From JAABRB01 sp041617635 (GTDB lineage: Bacteria; Pseudomonadota; Gammaproteobacteria; Burkholderiales; SG8-39): DNA of 64,000 nt. A program made the position numbers and the translations under genes. The notes beneath the pieces were generated by a model that saw nothing but the letters and a program-made list of their open reading frames with translations, was not told the origin of the DNA and searched no databases. The DNA lies in NCBI GenBank assembly GCA_041617635.1, contig JBFJOO010000011.1, positions 1-64,000 on the forward strand, in the 5' to 3' direction. Below, piece after piece: positions 17,331-26,029 of this stretch; position 1 is the stretch's first letter; each line of letters starts with the position of its first letter.

Positions 17331-19913
17331 TTATTGGAGCGCGGCAAGCAGGTCGTTCTCCAGCTGCAGCATCTTGCGCTCGTTCGCCAGCGCGGCGCCG
17401 GTGACGACGAAGACGTCTTCGGCGCGCTCCCCCAGGGTGACGATCTTGGCGGTGCGCAGGCTGATGTGGTACTGGCCGAGCACGCGGGCGACCGCATAGA
17501 GGAGGCCGGGCCGGTCGCCGGCCGTTATCGACAGGACGTGGTACGGGCCTCGCTCGTCGGGTCGGATGTGGACTTCGGGCGTCACGGGAAAATGCTTGAG
17601 CTGGCGTGACACGCGGCCCTGCGCCGGCGGTGGCAGCGGCGCGTGGCGCTCCAGCCGCTCCGCGAGGTCATGCTCGATCAGGCTGCTCATTTCCCGGTAG
17701 GCCGACGACCCGGGCGGGGACAGCACGAGAAACGTGTCGAGCGCGTACCCGTGCAGCGTGGTGTGAATCTTCGCGTCGAGGATGTTGTCGCCGATCTGTC
17801 CGAAGTAGCCGCAGATGCGTGCGAACAGGTCGGGCTGGTCGCGGCAGTAGATCATGACCTGAATACCTTCGCCGATCGGCGACAGGCGTGCCTTGACCAC
17901 CGGCTTTTCCGGCGTGACGCGATAGTGCAGGTGGCGCGTCTGCCAGGCGATCTCCTGCGGCTCGTGGCGGAGGAAGTAGGCGAGGTCGAGCTCCCGCCAC
18001 AGGGCCTTGCTCGCATCATCGCTCAGCGCATAGAGGCGCAGCAGGCGTTTCGCCTCGGCCTGCTTGGCCTGCACGTCCTGGTCGAATCCGGCGCCGTCGC
18101 CGCGCAGAAACGCGCGCGTGGCGCGCAGCAGATCCTCCAGGAGCTTGCCCTTCCAGGCATTCCAGACCTTGGGGCTCGTGCCGCGAATATCGGCGACGGT
18201 CAGCAGGTAGAGCGCGATGAGGCGACGTTCGGTGCCCACGATCTCGGCGAACTCGGCGACCACTGCGGGGTCGGCCAGATCGCGCTTCTGGGCGAACGTC
18301 GACATCGTGAGGTGGTGCTTCACCAGGAAACCAACAAGATCGATATCCTCGGGCGCGACGGCGTGCGCGGCGCAGAAACGGCGCGCGTCGACCTGTCCGA
18401 GCTTGGAGTGATCGCCGCCGCGGCCCTTTGCGATGTCGTGGAAGATCGCAGCGACATAGAGCAACCACGGCCGCTCGAAGTCGGCGATGAGCCGGCTGCA
18501 GAGCGGATACTCGTGCGCATGCTCGACCATGGTGAAGCGCCGTAAGTTCCGCACGACCTGAAGGATGTGCTGGTCGACCGTGTAAACGTGGTACAGGTCG
18601 TGTTGCATCTGACCGACGATGCGCCCGAAGGCGGGCAAGTAGCGCCCGAGTATGCCGTACTGATTCATGCGTCGGAGCTCGTGGACGATGCCGCGGGGCT
18701 GGCGAAGTATCTCCGCGAAGCGTGCCCGGTTCACCGGGTCGCGTCGGTACGCAGCGTCGATGTGACCCCGAGCGCGCCAGAGCGCGCGCAGCGTCGCTGC
18801 GGTCATTCCCTTCAGCTCCGGGTGCTGCTGCATGGTGAGAAAGCTCTCCAGGATCGCGCTCGGCTCGCGCTCGAAGATCTCCGGATCGCGCGCGTCGAGC
18901 AGCTCGCGCACGCTCTGGAAGCGCTCGTTGATGATCTCCGCCTCGGTGCCGTGGCTTGGAAAGATCGCGGCGCCGAGGTTCTGGAGCAGGATCGTGTTCA
19001 GCTGTGTCACGGCCTTGGCCGTACGGTAGTAACGCTGCATGAAGACTTCGCTCGCCCGCTTCGAGCCGGTCGGCTTGACGCCGAACTCCGTCGCCAGCGC
19101 ATCCTGGTAGTCGAACAGGATGCGGTCCTCGCGGCGGTCTGCGAGGAGGTGCATGCGGATCCGGATATGGCGGAGCAGGTCCTCGTGCCGCTTGAGCTGG
19201 CGCGCTTCCGTCGCAGTGACGAGCCCCTGGGCGGCGAGGGCACGCCAGTCGTCGGCGAGGCGCGCGGCGCGGCTCACCCACAGGATGATCTGGAGGTCCC
19301 GCAGACCGCCCGGCGACTCCTTGAGGTTCGGCTCCAGGCTGTACGGCGTGTCCTGGAATCTCTCGTGCCGCTGCTCCTGCTCGACCCGCTTGGCCTTGAA
19401 ATAGCGCCGGGCATCGAATCCAGCGCGAACCGCGTCGTCCAGGGCACGATAGGATGCACGGTTACCGGCCAGGTGGCGCGCCTCGAGCAAGGTCGTCAGA
19501 ATCGTGATGTCCTTGGCGGCCTCCTCGGCGCACTCGCCCACCGTGCGGACACTGTGTCCGATCTCGAGCCCGGCGTCCCAGAGATCGCCCACGAACCGTT
19601 CGACCGACTCCCGATGCTCGTCGGCGAGCGGCGCGGGAAGCAGGATCAGTATGTCGACGTCCGAGTGCGGAAAGAGCTCGCCGCGCCCGTATCCGCCCAC
19701 GGCCACGAGCGCGAAGTCGGGCGGAAACGCCGCCCGCCGCCAGATCGCGCGCAACAGCACATCGACCACGCGGCGGTGCCCGTGCAGGAATCTGGCGGCT
19801 TCGGGTCGGGCGAGATACTTGTCGCGGAGCGCGGCGCGCGCTTCGCGCAATCGCTCGCGTGACTCCGAGATGAGCGCCGACTCGCCGGATCGGCGCTGCT
19901 GAGCGACGCTCAT
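17331..19913 (-). CDS. glnD: PII uridylyltransferase/uridylyl-removing enzyme GlnD
   Basis: GlnD senses glutamine and adds or removes UMP on PII proteins. The 860-residue product shows an N-terminal nucleotidyltransferase with G-G-Y-G-R-G-E-L and S-D-V-D-I-L-I (about 73-92). A central HD phosphohydrolase follows (F-H-D-I-A-K-G-R-G-G-D-H-S, about 485-497), then two C-terminal ACT domains (from about 690 and 795; the second begins near V-L-S-I-T-A-G-D-R-P-G-L-L). All catalytic motifs are intact. It follows map by 28 bases and is convergent with def. Confidence 0.96.
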   Translation of the reverse strand: MSVAQQRRSGESALISESRERLREARAALRDKYLARPEAARFLHGHRRVVDVLLRAIWRRAAFPPDFALVAVGGYGRGELFPHSDVDILILLPAPLADEHRESVERFVGDLWDAGLEIGHSVRTVGECAEEAAKDITILTTLLEARHLAGNRASYRALDDAVRAGFDARRYFKAKRVEQEQRHERFQDTPYSLEPNLKESPGGLRDLQIILWVSRAARLADDWRALAAQGLVTATEARQLKRHEDLLRHIRIRMHLLADRREDRILFDYQDALATEFGVKPTGSKRASEVFMQRYYRTAKAVTQLNTILLQNLGAAIFPSHGTEAEIINERFQSVRELLDARDPEIFEREPSAILESFLTMQQHPELKGMTAATLRALWRARGHIDAAYRRDPVNRARFAEILRQPRGIVHELRRMNQYGILGRYLPAFGRIVGQMQHDLYHVYTVDQHILQVVRNLRRFTMVEHAHEYPLCSRLIADFERPWLLYVAAIFHDIAKGRGGDHSKLGQVDARRFCAAHAVAPEDIDLVGFLVKHHLTMSTFAQKRDLADPAVVAEFAEIVGTERRLIALYLLTVADIRGTSPKVWNAWKGKLLEDLLRATRAFLRGDGAGFDQDVQAKQAEAKRLLRLYALSDDASKALWRELDLAYFLRHEPQEIAWQTRHLHYRVTPEKPVVKARLSPIGEGIQVMIYCRDQPDLFARICGYFGQIGDNILDAKIHTTLHGYALDTFLVLSPPGSSAYREMSSLIEHDLAERLERHAPLPPPAQGRVSRQLKHFPVTPEVHIRPDERGPYHVLSITAGDRPGLLYAVARVLGQYHISLRTAKIVTLGERAEDVFVVTGAALANERKMLQLENDLLAALQ

Positions 19914-19941
19914 GCCAGCGGCGGCGATGGCCGGTTATCCG

Positions 19942-20748
19942 CTAGGCAGCAGCCAGATGCTGTGGCATCGGCGGTGCGTTCGCGGAACGTGTCAGGACCT
20001 CGAAGCCAGCGTCGGTCACCAGCACAGTATGCTCCCATTGCGCCGACAGGCTGTGGTCCTTGGTGACGATCGTCCAACCGTCGGCGAGCTCGCGAATCGC
20101 CGGTTTTCCGGCATTGATCATCGGTTCGACCGTGAAGATCATGCCGGGCTCGAGCCTGAGGCCAGTTCCGGCCTTGCCGTAGTGCAGAACCTGCGGCTCC
20201 TCGTGAAACTTTCGCCCGATCCCATGGCCGCAAAACTCGCGTACGACGCTGTAACCATGCTCTTCCGCGTGCTTCTGGATGACGGCACCGATGTCCCCGA
20301 GGTGGCCGCCGGGGCGCACGGCCGCGATGCCGCGCCACATGCACTCGAACGTGGCGTCAACGAGCCGCCTGGCCTGAATGGACGGTTCGCCGACGAAGAA
20401 CATCCGGCTGGTGTCGCCGTGGTATCCGTCCTTGATCACCGTGACGTCGATGTTGACGATGTCGCCCGCCTTGAGCACGCGCTCTCCGGGGATTCCGTGG
20501 CAGACCTGATGATTGACCGACGTGCAGATCGACTTCGGGTAAGGCTTGTAGCCTGGCGGGGCGTAGTTGAGTGGCGCCGGCACCGTCCCCTGGACCCCGA
20601 CCATGTAGTCGTGGCAGAGCTGGTCGAGTTCGCCGGTGCTGACACCCGCACGCACCTTGGGCGCGATGAAATCGAGCACCTCGGCGGCGAGCCGGCCGGC
20701 GTGGCGCATGTACTCGATCTCGGCGGCGCTTTTCGGTACGACCGGCAT
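19942..20748 (-). CDS. map: Type I methionine aminopeptidase
   Basis: Map removes N-terminal methionine after deformylation. The ATG at 20748 gives 268 residues and the normal start (P-K-S-A-A-E-I-E-Y-M-R-H-A-G). A TTG at 20769 would add seven residues. Metal ligands and catalytic residues are visible in N-I-D-V-T, H-G-D-T-S, F-C-G-H-G-I-G, T-V-E-P-M and W-E-H-T-V. It is divergent from rpsB, a conserved map/rpsB arrangement, and is followed by glnD. Confidence 0.95.
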   Translation of the reverse strand: MPVVPKSAAEIEYMRHAGRLAAEVLDFIAPKVRAGVSTGELDQLCHDYMVGVQGTVPAPLNYAPPGYKPYPKSICTSVNHQVCHGIPGERVLKAGDIVNIDVTVIKDGYHGDTSRMFFVGEPSIQARRLVDATFECMWRGIAAVRPGGHLGDIGAVIQKHAEEHGYSVVREFCGHGIGRKFHEEPQVLHYGKAGTGLRLEPGMIFTVEPMINAGKPAIRELADGWTIVTKDHSLSAQWEHTVLVTDAGFEVLTRSANAPPMPQHLAAA

Positions 20749-20801
20749 TGCGCAATGAGAATCAGTCAAAAAACGGGGAAGGATAAGGTAACGCTACCGC
20801 G

Positions 20802-20816
20802 GAGGCAATTTGCCTC
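20802..20816. promoter_or_regulatory. Operator-like palindrome between map and rpsB
   Basis: GAGGCAA-T-TTGCCTC has perfect 7-base arms around one central base. It lies 54 bases before the map start and could be bound by a dimeric regulator. The regulator is unknown. Confidence 0.35.
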
Positions 20817-20880
20817 TGGGAAGGAGCGCCTCAAGGGTGGCGTGCCGCGGGCGATAATCTCCTGTAACGCAAGGCAATTC

Positions 20881-20910
20881 TTGAACTGCGAGGCCACCAT
20901 GTGCTAGCAT
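20881..20910 (+). promoter_or_regulatory. Promoter of the rpsB-tsf operon
   Basis: A -35 of TTGAAC (20881-20886), an 18-base spacer, then TAGCAT (20905-20910) preceded by TG at the extended -10 position. Transcription would start near 20917, leaving a 200-base leader before rpsB. Confidence 0.55.
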
Positions 20911-21047
20911 CTTAGGCTGTCTCGCCAACGACCGACTGTCGGATTGGCCGTCGATCGATGTGCGGGGCCCGGGGCCGACTGCCGCGTGGAAGCGTGCCAA
21001 GTGGCGGTGCCGGGCTCGGAAATTCTCCCGCCCGCTCCTTTAGGGTG

Positions 21048-21069
21048 CCCGCCAGCCGATGGCTGCGGG
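21048..21069 (+). promoter_or_regulatory. Hairpin in the rpsB leader
   Basis: CCCG and CAGCC pair with GGCTG and CGGG around a GAT loop with one bulged C, 47 bases before the rpsB start. Leaders of rpsB often carry S2-controlled structures, so this is a candidate for autoregulation. The assignment is by position only. Confidence 0.35.
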
Positions 21070-21116
21070 TTTAACGTGAGCGCGGCGGCAGTTCGCAACC
21101 CTAATCGGAGAAGTGA

Positions 21117-21869
21117 ATGGCAACGACGATGCGTCAAATGCTGGAGGCCGGAGTGCATTTCGGCCACCAGACGCGATTCTGGAATCCGCGGATGGCACCG
21201 TACATCTTCGGGCACCGGAACAAGATTCACATCATCAATCTCGAGCGGACGCTCGAGCTGTACAACGCGGCCACGAGCTACGTGCGCAAGCTCGCATCGA
21301 ACAAGGGCGTCATTCTCTTCGTCGGCACCAAGCGCCAGGCACGCGAGACCATCCAGGACGAAGCGGCGCGCTGCGGCATGCCGTACGTCGACTACCGCTG
21401 GCTCGGGGGAATGCTGACGAACTTCAAGACCGTCCGCCAGTCCATCAAGCGCCTGAAGGAGATGGAGCAGATGGTGGAGGACGGCCTGGTCGAGCGGATG
21501 CCGAAGAAGGAAGCGCTGCATTTCCAGCGCGAGCTCGCCAAGCTCAATCGCAGCCTCGGCGGAATCAAGAACCTCGACGCGCTGCCCGACGCGATGTTCG
21601 TGATCGACGTCGGCTACCAGAAGGGTGCCGTCTCGGAAGCGGTCAAGCTCGGCATCCCGGTCGTGGCGGTGGTCGACACCAACAACTCTCCGGACGGCGT
21701 CGCGCACGTCATACCCGGCAACGACGACTCGAGCCGCGCGATCCGACTCTACGCACGCGGGATCGCCGATGCGATCCTCGAAGGGCGTTCGCAGTCGGTG
21801 CAGGAGATCATCAGCGCCGGCGCGGACGAGTTCGTCGAAGTCGAGGAGGCCGGAGCCGAGGGGGCGTGA
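21117..21869 (+). CDS. rpsB: 30S ribosomal protein S2
   Basis: This is a 250-residue small-subunit protein. The start M-A-T-T-M-R-Q-M-L-E-A-G-V-H-F-G-H-Q-T, the block W-N-P-R-M-A-P-Y-I-F, and F-V-G-T-K-R-Q-A are the S2 signature. D-T-N-N-S-P-D-G-V (near 182-190) is also conserved. The ribosome site CGGAGAAG precedes the ATG. It heads the classic rpsB-tsf-pyrH-frr run. A hairpin with a T-run follows it. Confidence 0.98.
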   Translation: MATTMRQMLEAGVHFGHQTRFWNPRMAPYIFGHRNKIHIINLERTLELYNAATSYVRKLASNKGVILFVGTKRQARETIQDEAARCGMPYVDYRWLGGMLTNFKTVRQSIKRLKEMEQMVEDGLVERMPKKEALHFQRELAKLNRSLGGIKNLDALPDAMFVIDVGYQKGAVSEAVKLGIPVVAVVDTNNSPDGVAHVIPGNDDSSRAIRLYARGIADAILEGRSQSVQEIISAGADEFVEVEEAGAEGA

Positions 21870-21894
21870 GCGCGGCGTGCCGCTGGTCTTCAGC

Positions 21895-21918
21895 AAGGGG
21901 CGCAAAGCCCCTTTTTTT
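21895..21918 (+). terminator. Intrinsic terminator or attenuator after rpsB
   Basis: AAGGGGC (21895-21901) pairs with GCCCCTT (21907-21913) around GCAAA, followed by a run of seven T ending at 21918. It would reduce read-through from rpsB into tsf. The stem resembles the core of the dispersed repeat that follows at 21970. Confidence 0.65.
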
Positions 21919-21969
21919 CAAGCGAGAACCGGAGAGCCTCGCGGGGATGGACTGTCTCGACGAGCTTCA

Positions 21970-22036
21970 GGATATACAAGGGGTTCAGCCCTTGTTCCTA
22001 TGGGGATACCCAGGAAGGACTCCCCACTTGTTCGTT
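21970..22036 (-). repeat. Dispersed palindromic repeat, inverted copy in the rpsB-tsf gap
   Basis: Read on the plus strand it starts GGATATACAAGGGG and ends CCCCACTTGTTCGTT. These are the reverse complements of the ends of the 5341 copy (AACGAACAAG... and ...CCCCTTGTATATCC). ACAAGGG (21976-21982) pairs with CCCTTGT (21989-21995). It lies between co-transcribed genes. Confidence 0.6.
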
Positions 22037-22096
22037 CACCCTGCTTTGCAGCGGCCTCAACCCATTTTTCGGGATAGCTTCTAACAGGAGTCAGGA

Positions 22097-22981
22097 ATGG
22101 CAGAAGTCACCGCCGCCATGGTCAAGGAACTGCGCGAGGCCACGGGCCTCGGGATGATGGAGTGCAAGAAGGCGCTCGAGGAAGCGGGCGGGGACATGGC
22201 GAAGGCCGAAGACTTGCTGCGCGTCCGGAGCGGGGCGAAGGCGAGCAAGGCGGCCGGGCGCATCGCGGCGGAGGGGGCAATCGGGGTGTACGTCGCAGAG
22301 GACGCGAAGCTCGCCGCCATGGTCGAAGTCAACAGCGAGACCGATTTCGTCGCGAAGAACGAAGATTTCCTGCGTTTCGTGAACGCGCTTGCCCAGCTGG
22401 TCGCCCGAGAGAATCCCGCCGATCTCACCGCGCTTGCGGCGCTCGACCTGGACGGTGAGAGCGTCGAGAAAACGCGCCAGGCGCTCGTGCAAAAGATCGG
22501 CGAGAACATGACGATTCGCCGCTTTCACCGCATCCAATCGCCGTCCCGGATCGCGCACTATCTGCACGGGGTGAAGATCGGCGTGCTGGTGGAAATCGAA
22601 GGCGATGCGGACGTCGGCAAGGACCTCGCGATGCACATCGCGTTCGCCAAGCCCCGCTACATGTCGAAGGGTGATGTCCCGGGCGACGTGATCAACCGGG
22701 AGCGGGAAGTGCTCACGGCCCGGGCCAGAGAATCGGGCAAGCCACCGGAGATTGCGTCTAAGATGGTGGAAGGCGGGCTTGCCAAGTTCGTCGGCGAGCT
22801 GACGCTGCTTGGGCAACCGTTCGTGAAGGACGACAAGCAGACCGTCGAGAAGGCGCTGGCCGCGCGCAAGGGGAAGGTCCTGTCCTATGCATTTTTCGTG
22901 GTCGGAGAAGGGCTCGCGAAGCGATCGGACGATTTCGCCGCCGAGGTGATGGCGCAGGCCAAGTCCGCCGGCCAAAAGTAG
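22097..22981 (+). CDS. tsf: Elongation factor Ts
   Basis: EF-Ts exchanges GDP for GTP on EF-Tu. The 294-residue product opens with V-K-E-L-R-E-A-T-G-L-G-M-M-E-C-K-K-A-L (UBA-like N domain), then S-E-T-D-F-V-A-K-N, and ends with the core domain and coiled-coil. AGGAG lies upstream of the ATG. It follows rpsB across a 227-base gap that holds a terminator hairpin and a repeat copy. Confidence 0.98.
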   Translation: MAEVTAAMVKELREATGLGMMECKKALEEAGGDMAKAEDLLRVRSGAKASKAAGRIAAEGAIGVYVAEDAKLAAMVEVNSETDFVAKNEDFLRFVNALAQLVARENPADLTALAALDLDGESVEKTRQALVQKIGENMTIRRFHRIQSPSRIAHYLHGVKIGVLVEIEGDADVGKDLAMHIAFAKPRYMSKGDVPGDVINREREVLTARARESGKPPEIASKMVEGGLAKFVGELTLLGQPFVKDDKQTVEKALAARKGKVLSYAFFVVGEGLAKRSDDFAAEVMAQAKSAGQK

Positions 22982-23027
22982 TGGCACGCACTTAATTATC
23001 GACCGGACAGACGAAGGCGAACGAACC

Positions 23028-23741
23028 ATGGCACCCCGGTACAAGCGCATCCTGCTGAAGCTGTCGGGGGAGGCGCTGATGGGGGAGGACGCGTTCGGCA
23101 TCAATCGTCAGACCATCGAGACGATCGTCGCCGAGGTCGCCTCGGTCGCGGAGATGGGCGTCGAGACCGGCATCGTCATCGGGGGCGGCAACATCTTCCG
23201 CGGTGTGGCGCTCGGGGCCGCGGGCATGGACCGCGCCACTGCCGATTACATGGGAATGCTGGCGACCATCATGAACGCCCTTGCGCTGGGCGACGTGATG
23301 CGGCAGCGCGGGCTGATCGCGCGCGTCCAGTCCGCGATAAACATCGAGCAGGTGGTCGAGCCGTACATCCGACCGAAGGCGATTCGCTATCTCGAGGAAG
23401 GCAAGATCGTGATCTTCGCCGCGGGCACCGGGAATCCGTTCTTCACGACCGATACCGCCGCCGCCTTGCGCGGCAGCGAGATCGGGGCCGAAGTGGTGCT
23501 GAAGGCGACCAAGGTCGACGGCGTCTACACGGCGGACCCCAAGCTGGACCCTGGCGCGCGGCGCTATGAGCGCGTGAGCTTCGACGAGGCGATCGCACGG
23601 CACCTGGGAGTCATGGACGCGACTGCGCTTGCGCTGTGCCGCGACCAGAAGCTTCCGGTGACCGTGTTCAGCATCAACAAGCCGGGCGCACTGCGGCGCG
23701 TGGTCGTCGGCGAAAACGAGGGCACTCTCGTACACTGTTGA
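23028..23741 (+). CDS. pyrH: UMP kinase
   Basis: PyrH phosphorylates UMP to UDP and is an amino-acid-kinase-fold hexamer. The 237-residue product has K-L-S-G-E-A-L near the start, G-G-G-N-I-F-R-G (about 55-62), A-G-T-G-N-P-F-F-T-T-D-T-A-A and K-A-T-K-V-D-G-V-Y, all standard. It lies between tsf and frr, as in most proteobacteria. Confidence 0.98.
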   Translation: MAPRYKRILLKLSGEALMGEDAFGINRQTIETIVAEVASVAEMGVETGIVIGGGNIFRGVALGAAGMDRATADYMGMLATIMNALALGDVMRQRGLIARVQSAINIEQVVEPYIRPKAIRYLEEGKIVIFAAGTGNPFFTTDTAAALRGSEIGAEVVLKATKVDGVYTADPKLDPGARRYERVSFDEAIARHLGVMDATALALCRDQKLPVTVFSINKPGALRRVVVGENEGTLVHC

Positions 23742-23786
23742 CATCGCAAGGAAGGCCCGGCGCACGCCGGGCGAGGAGAAGCTGCC

Positions 23787-24347
23787 ATGGACATCGCATC
23801 GATCAAGAAGACCGCCGAGCAGAAGATGCAGAAGTCGCTCGAATCCCTGAAGGCGGACCTGTCGAAGGTCAGGACGGGCCGCGCGCACACGGGGATCCTC
23901 GACCACATCGTCGTCGACTACTATGGGAATCCCACGCCACTGAACCAGGTGGCGAACTTGACCCTGATCGATGCGCGGACGATCGGCGTCGCTCCGTGGG
24001 AGAAGAAGATGGCTGCGGCGATCGAGAAGGCGATTCGCGACTCGGACCTTGGGCTCAATCCGGCCACGCAAGGCGATCTGGTGCGTGTGCCCATGCCCGC
24101 GCTCACCGAGGAGCGCCGCAAGGAGCTCATCAAAGTGGTTCGGCACGAGGCGGAGAATGCCCGCGTCGCCGTGCGCAATCTGCGCCGCGACGGCATTCAC
24201 CACTTGAAGGAGCTGCTGAAGGCGAAGTCGATCTCGGAAGACCAGGAGCGACGCTCGGAGGACGAGATGCAGAAGCTCACCGACCGTCACATTGCGGAGG
24301 TCGACAAGATCCTGCAGCAGAAGGAAGCGGATCTCATGGCGGTCTGA
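23787..24347 (+). CDS. frr: Ribosome recycling factor
   Basis: RRF splits post-termination ribosomes together with EF-G. The 186-residue product has the expected length and the long helical-bundle pattern: K-V-R-T-G-R-A near 31-37, Y-Y-G-N-P-T-P-L-N-Q-V-A-N, a middle beta domain, and the C-terminal R-R-S-E-D-E-M-Q-K-L-T-D helix. GAGGAG precedes the ATG. Confidence 0.98.
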   Translation: MDIASIKKTAEQKMQKSLESLKADLSKVRTGRAHTGILDHIVVDYYGNPTPLNQVANLTLIDARTIGVAPWEKKMAAAIEKAIRDSDLGLNPATQGDLVRVPMPALTEERRKELIKVVRHEAENARVAVRNLRRDGIHHLKELLKAKSISEDQERRSEDEMQKLTDRHIAEVDKILQQKEADLMAV

Positions 24348-24381
24348 CGGGCGCAGTTCACGGCACAGAAACGGCATTCGA

Positions 24382-25173
24382 ATGTTCAAGAGCACCACGG
24401 AAGCGATCCCCGAGACCGGTTCGGTCCCGCGCCATATCGCGATCATCATGGACGGCAACGGGCGCTGGGCCCGCGAGCGCCTCCTGCCGCGCGTGGCGGG
24501 GCATCGCCGCGGACGGGAGGCCGTGCGCGAGACGGTGAAGCGCTGCGTGGAACGCGGCGTCGAGTACCTGACGCTGTTCGCCTTCAGCTCCGAGAACTGG
24601 CGCCGGCCGGCCGAGGAGGTCTCGGTGTTGCAGCAGCTGTTTCGCGCCGCGCTCGAGCAGGAGGTGACGAAGCTGCACGAAGTAGGCATTCGCCTGCGGG
24701 TGATCGGCGATCTCGAGCCGTTCGGGCCCGAGATCACGGCGCTCGCGCGCAAGGCTGAAGCGCTCACCGCCGAGAACCGCCGCCTGACCCTGACGATCGC
24801 TGCAAACTATGGAGGCCGGTGGGATCTGATGCAGGCCATCAACCGCCTGGTGGCGGAGCCGCGCGCCGATGGAGCCGCATTCACCGAGAGCGAGCTCGCT
24901 CGCCACCTCGCGCTCAACTACGCACCGGAGCCGGACTTGTTCATTCGCACCGGCGGCGAGCAGCGGATCAGCAACTTCCTCCTCTGGCAGCTTGCGTACA
25001 CTGAGCTCTGCTTCATGCCCACCCTCTGGCCCGATTTCGACGCGCGCGCGCTCGACGCCGCGATTGCGTCGTACCAGGGCCGTGAACGCCGCTTCGGGCG
25101 GACCAGCGAGCAGGTCGGCACTGCCCGAAAAGCGCCGAAACCGCGTGTCGAGCCCCGCAGGCGCCGCGCCTAG
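24382..25173 (+). CDS. uppS: Undecaprenyl diphosphate synthase (cis-prenyltransferase)
   Basis: UppS makes the C55 lipid carrier for peptidoglycan and O-antigen. The ATG at 24382 gives 263 residues. The catalytic aspartate lies in I-M-D-G-N-G-R-W-A (D24), followed by G-H-R-R-G, then F-A-F-S-S-E-N-W. The C-terminal R-T-G-G-E-Q-R-I-S-N-F-L-L-W-Q binds diphosphate. It lies between frr and cdsA. Confidence 0.96.
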   Translation: MFKSTTEAIPETGSVPRHIAIIMDGNGRWARERLLPRVAGHRRGREAVRETVKRCVERGVEYLTLFAFSSENWRRPAEEVSVLQQLFRAALEQEVTKLHEVGIRLRVIGDLEPFGPEITALARKAEALTAENRRLTLTIAANYGGRWDLMQAINRLVAEPRADGAAFTESELARHLALNYAPEPDLFIRTGGEQRISNFLLWQLAYTELCFMPTLWPDFDARALDAAIASYQGRERRFGRTSEQVGTARKAPKPRVEPRRRRA

Positions 25174-25195
25174 CGGGCGGGTATCCCCCGCCCGA

Positions 25196-26029
25196 ATGCT
25201 CCGAACGCGGGTCCTCACCGCGTTCGCGCTGGCCGCCGCGCTGCTTATCGCGCTGTTCGCGTTGCCAGCGTGGGGATGGTGCGCTGTGGCGACGGCGATC
25301 CTGACGATTGCCGCATGGGAGTGGAGGGGCCTTGCGCGTGACGCGGGCGGATCGCGCATTGCGTACGCCGCCGCCATCGGCGCCACCGGCGCCGGTATCG
25401 CCTGGGCGCTCGGATTGTGGGGCGGCCGGCCGGGTGCGCTGTTGCTCTATCCGATCTATGCAGTGGCGGTGCTCTTCTGGATCATAGCGGTCCCCATCTG
25501 GCTGCGGCGGCTTCCGGCGAAACCGTCAGCGACTCTCGTGCTCGGTGCGGGCGCCGTGGTGCTGATTCCCACCTTCCTCGCGCTGGTGCAACTGCGTAAT
25601 ATTCAACCAGCGACGCTGCTGCTCGCCATGGGCGTCGTGTGGGTGGCGGATATCGCGGCCTTTTTTGCCGGCAGGCGGTTTGGCGTGCGCAAGCTTGCGG
25701 CGCGTATCAGCCCCGGCAAGACATGGGAAGGGTGCTACGGTGCGGCGGTTGCGACCGCGTGTTACGCGATGGCCTGGGTTGCATTCGCTCCGCGCCACCT
25801 GCCAGCGCTCGTGCGCGACATACCGGGCACGATGTTCTGGACGCTTGTTGTCGTGGAGATTCTGACCGTGTTCGCCGTGCTGGGTGATCTGTTCGAGTCG
25901 GCAATGAAACGCCAGGCGGGCGTGAAGGACAGCGGCCGGTTGCTGCCGGGCCACGGCGGGGTGCTCGACCGTGTCGACGCGCTCACCGCGACGCTGCCCC
26001 TGGCGGCCCTGATCTGGATGGCCGCATGA
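25196..26029 (+). CDS. cdsA: Phosphatidate cytidylyltransferase CdsA
   Basis: CdsA makes CDP-diacylglycerol, the branch point of phospholipid synthesis. The ATG at 25196 gives 277 residues with about seven hydrophobic membrane segments. The family signature near the C-terminus is intact: S-A-M-K-R-Q-A-G-V-K-D-S-G-R-L-L-P-G-H-G, then G-V-L-D-R. An earlier S-P-G-K-T-W-E-G is also typical. The stop overlaps the dxr start (ATGA). Confidence 0.95.
   Translation: MLRTRVLTAFALAAALLIALFALPAWGWCAVATAILTIAAWEWRGLARDAGGSRIAYAAAIGATGAGIAWALGLWGGRPGALLLYPIYAVAVLFWIIAVPIWLRRLPAKPSATLVLGAGAVVLIPTFLALVQLRNIQPATLLLAMGVVWVADIAAFFAGRRFGVRKLAARISPGKTWEGCYGAAVATACYAMAWVAFAPRHLPALVRDIPGTMFWTLVVVEILTVFAVLGDLFESAMKRQAGVKDSGRLLPGHGGVLDRVDALTATLPLAALIWMAA

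Larger units (their letters stand above)
20749..21116 (+). other. map/rpsB divergent intergenic region
   Basis: This 368-base region holds no gene. It contains a perfect dyad GAGGCAATTTGCCTC (20802-20816), a smaller dyad GGTAACGCTACC (20788-20799) on the map side, a good rpsB promoter (20881-20910) and a roughly 200-base rpsB leader with a hairpin at 21048-21069. Confidence 0.6.

Noticed and set aside
22992..24767. A 590-codon minus-strand frame under pyrH, frr and uppS
   Set aside because: It mirrors highly conserved plus-strand genes and has no recognisable motif.
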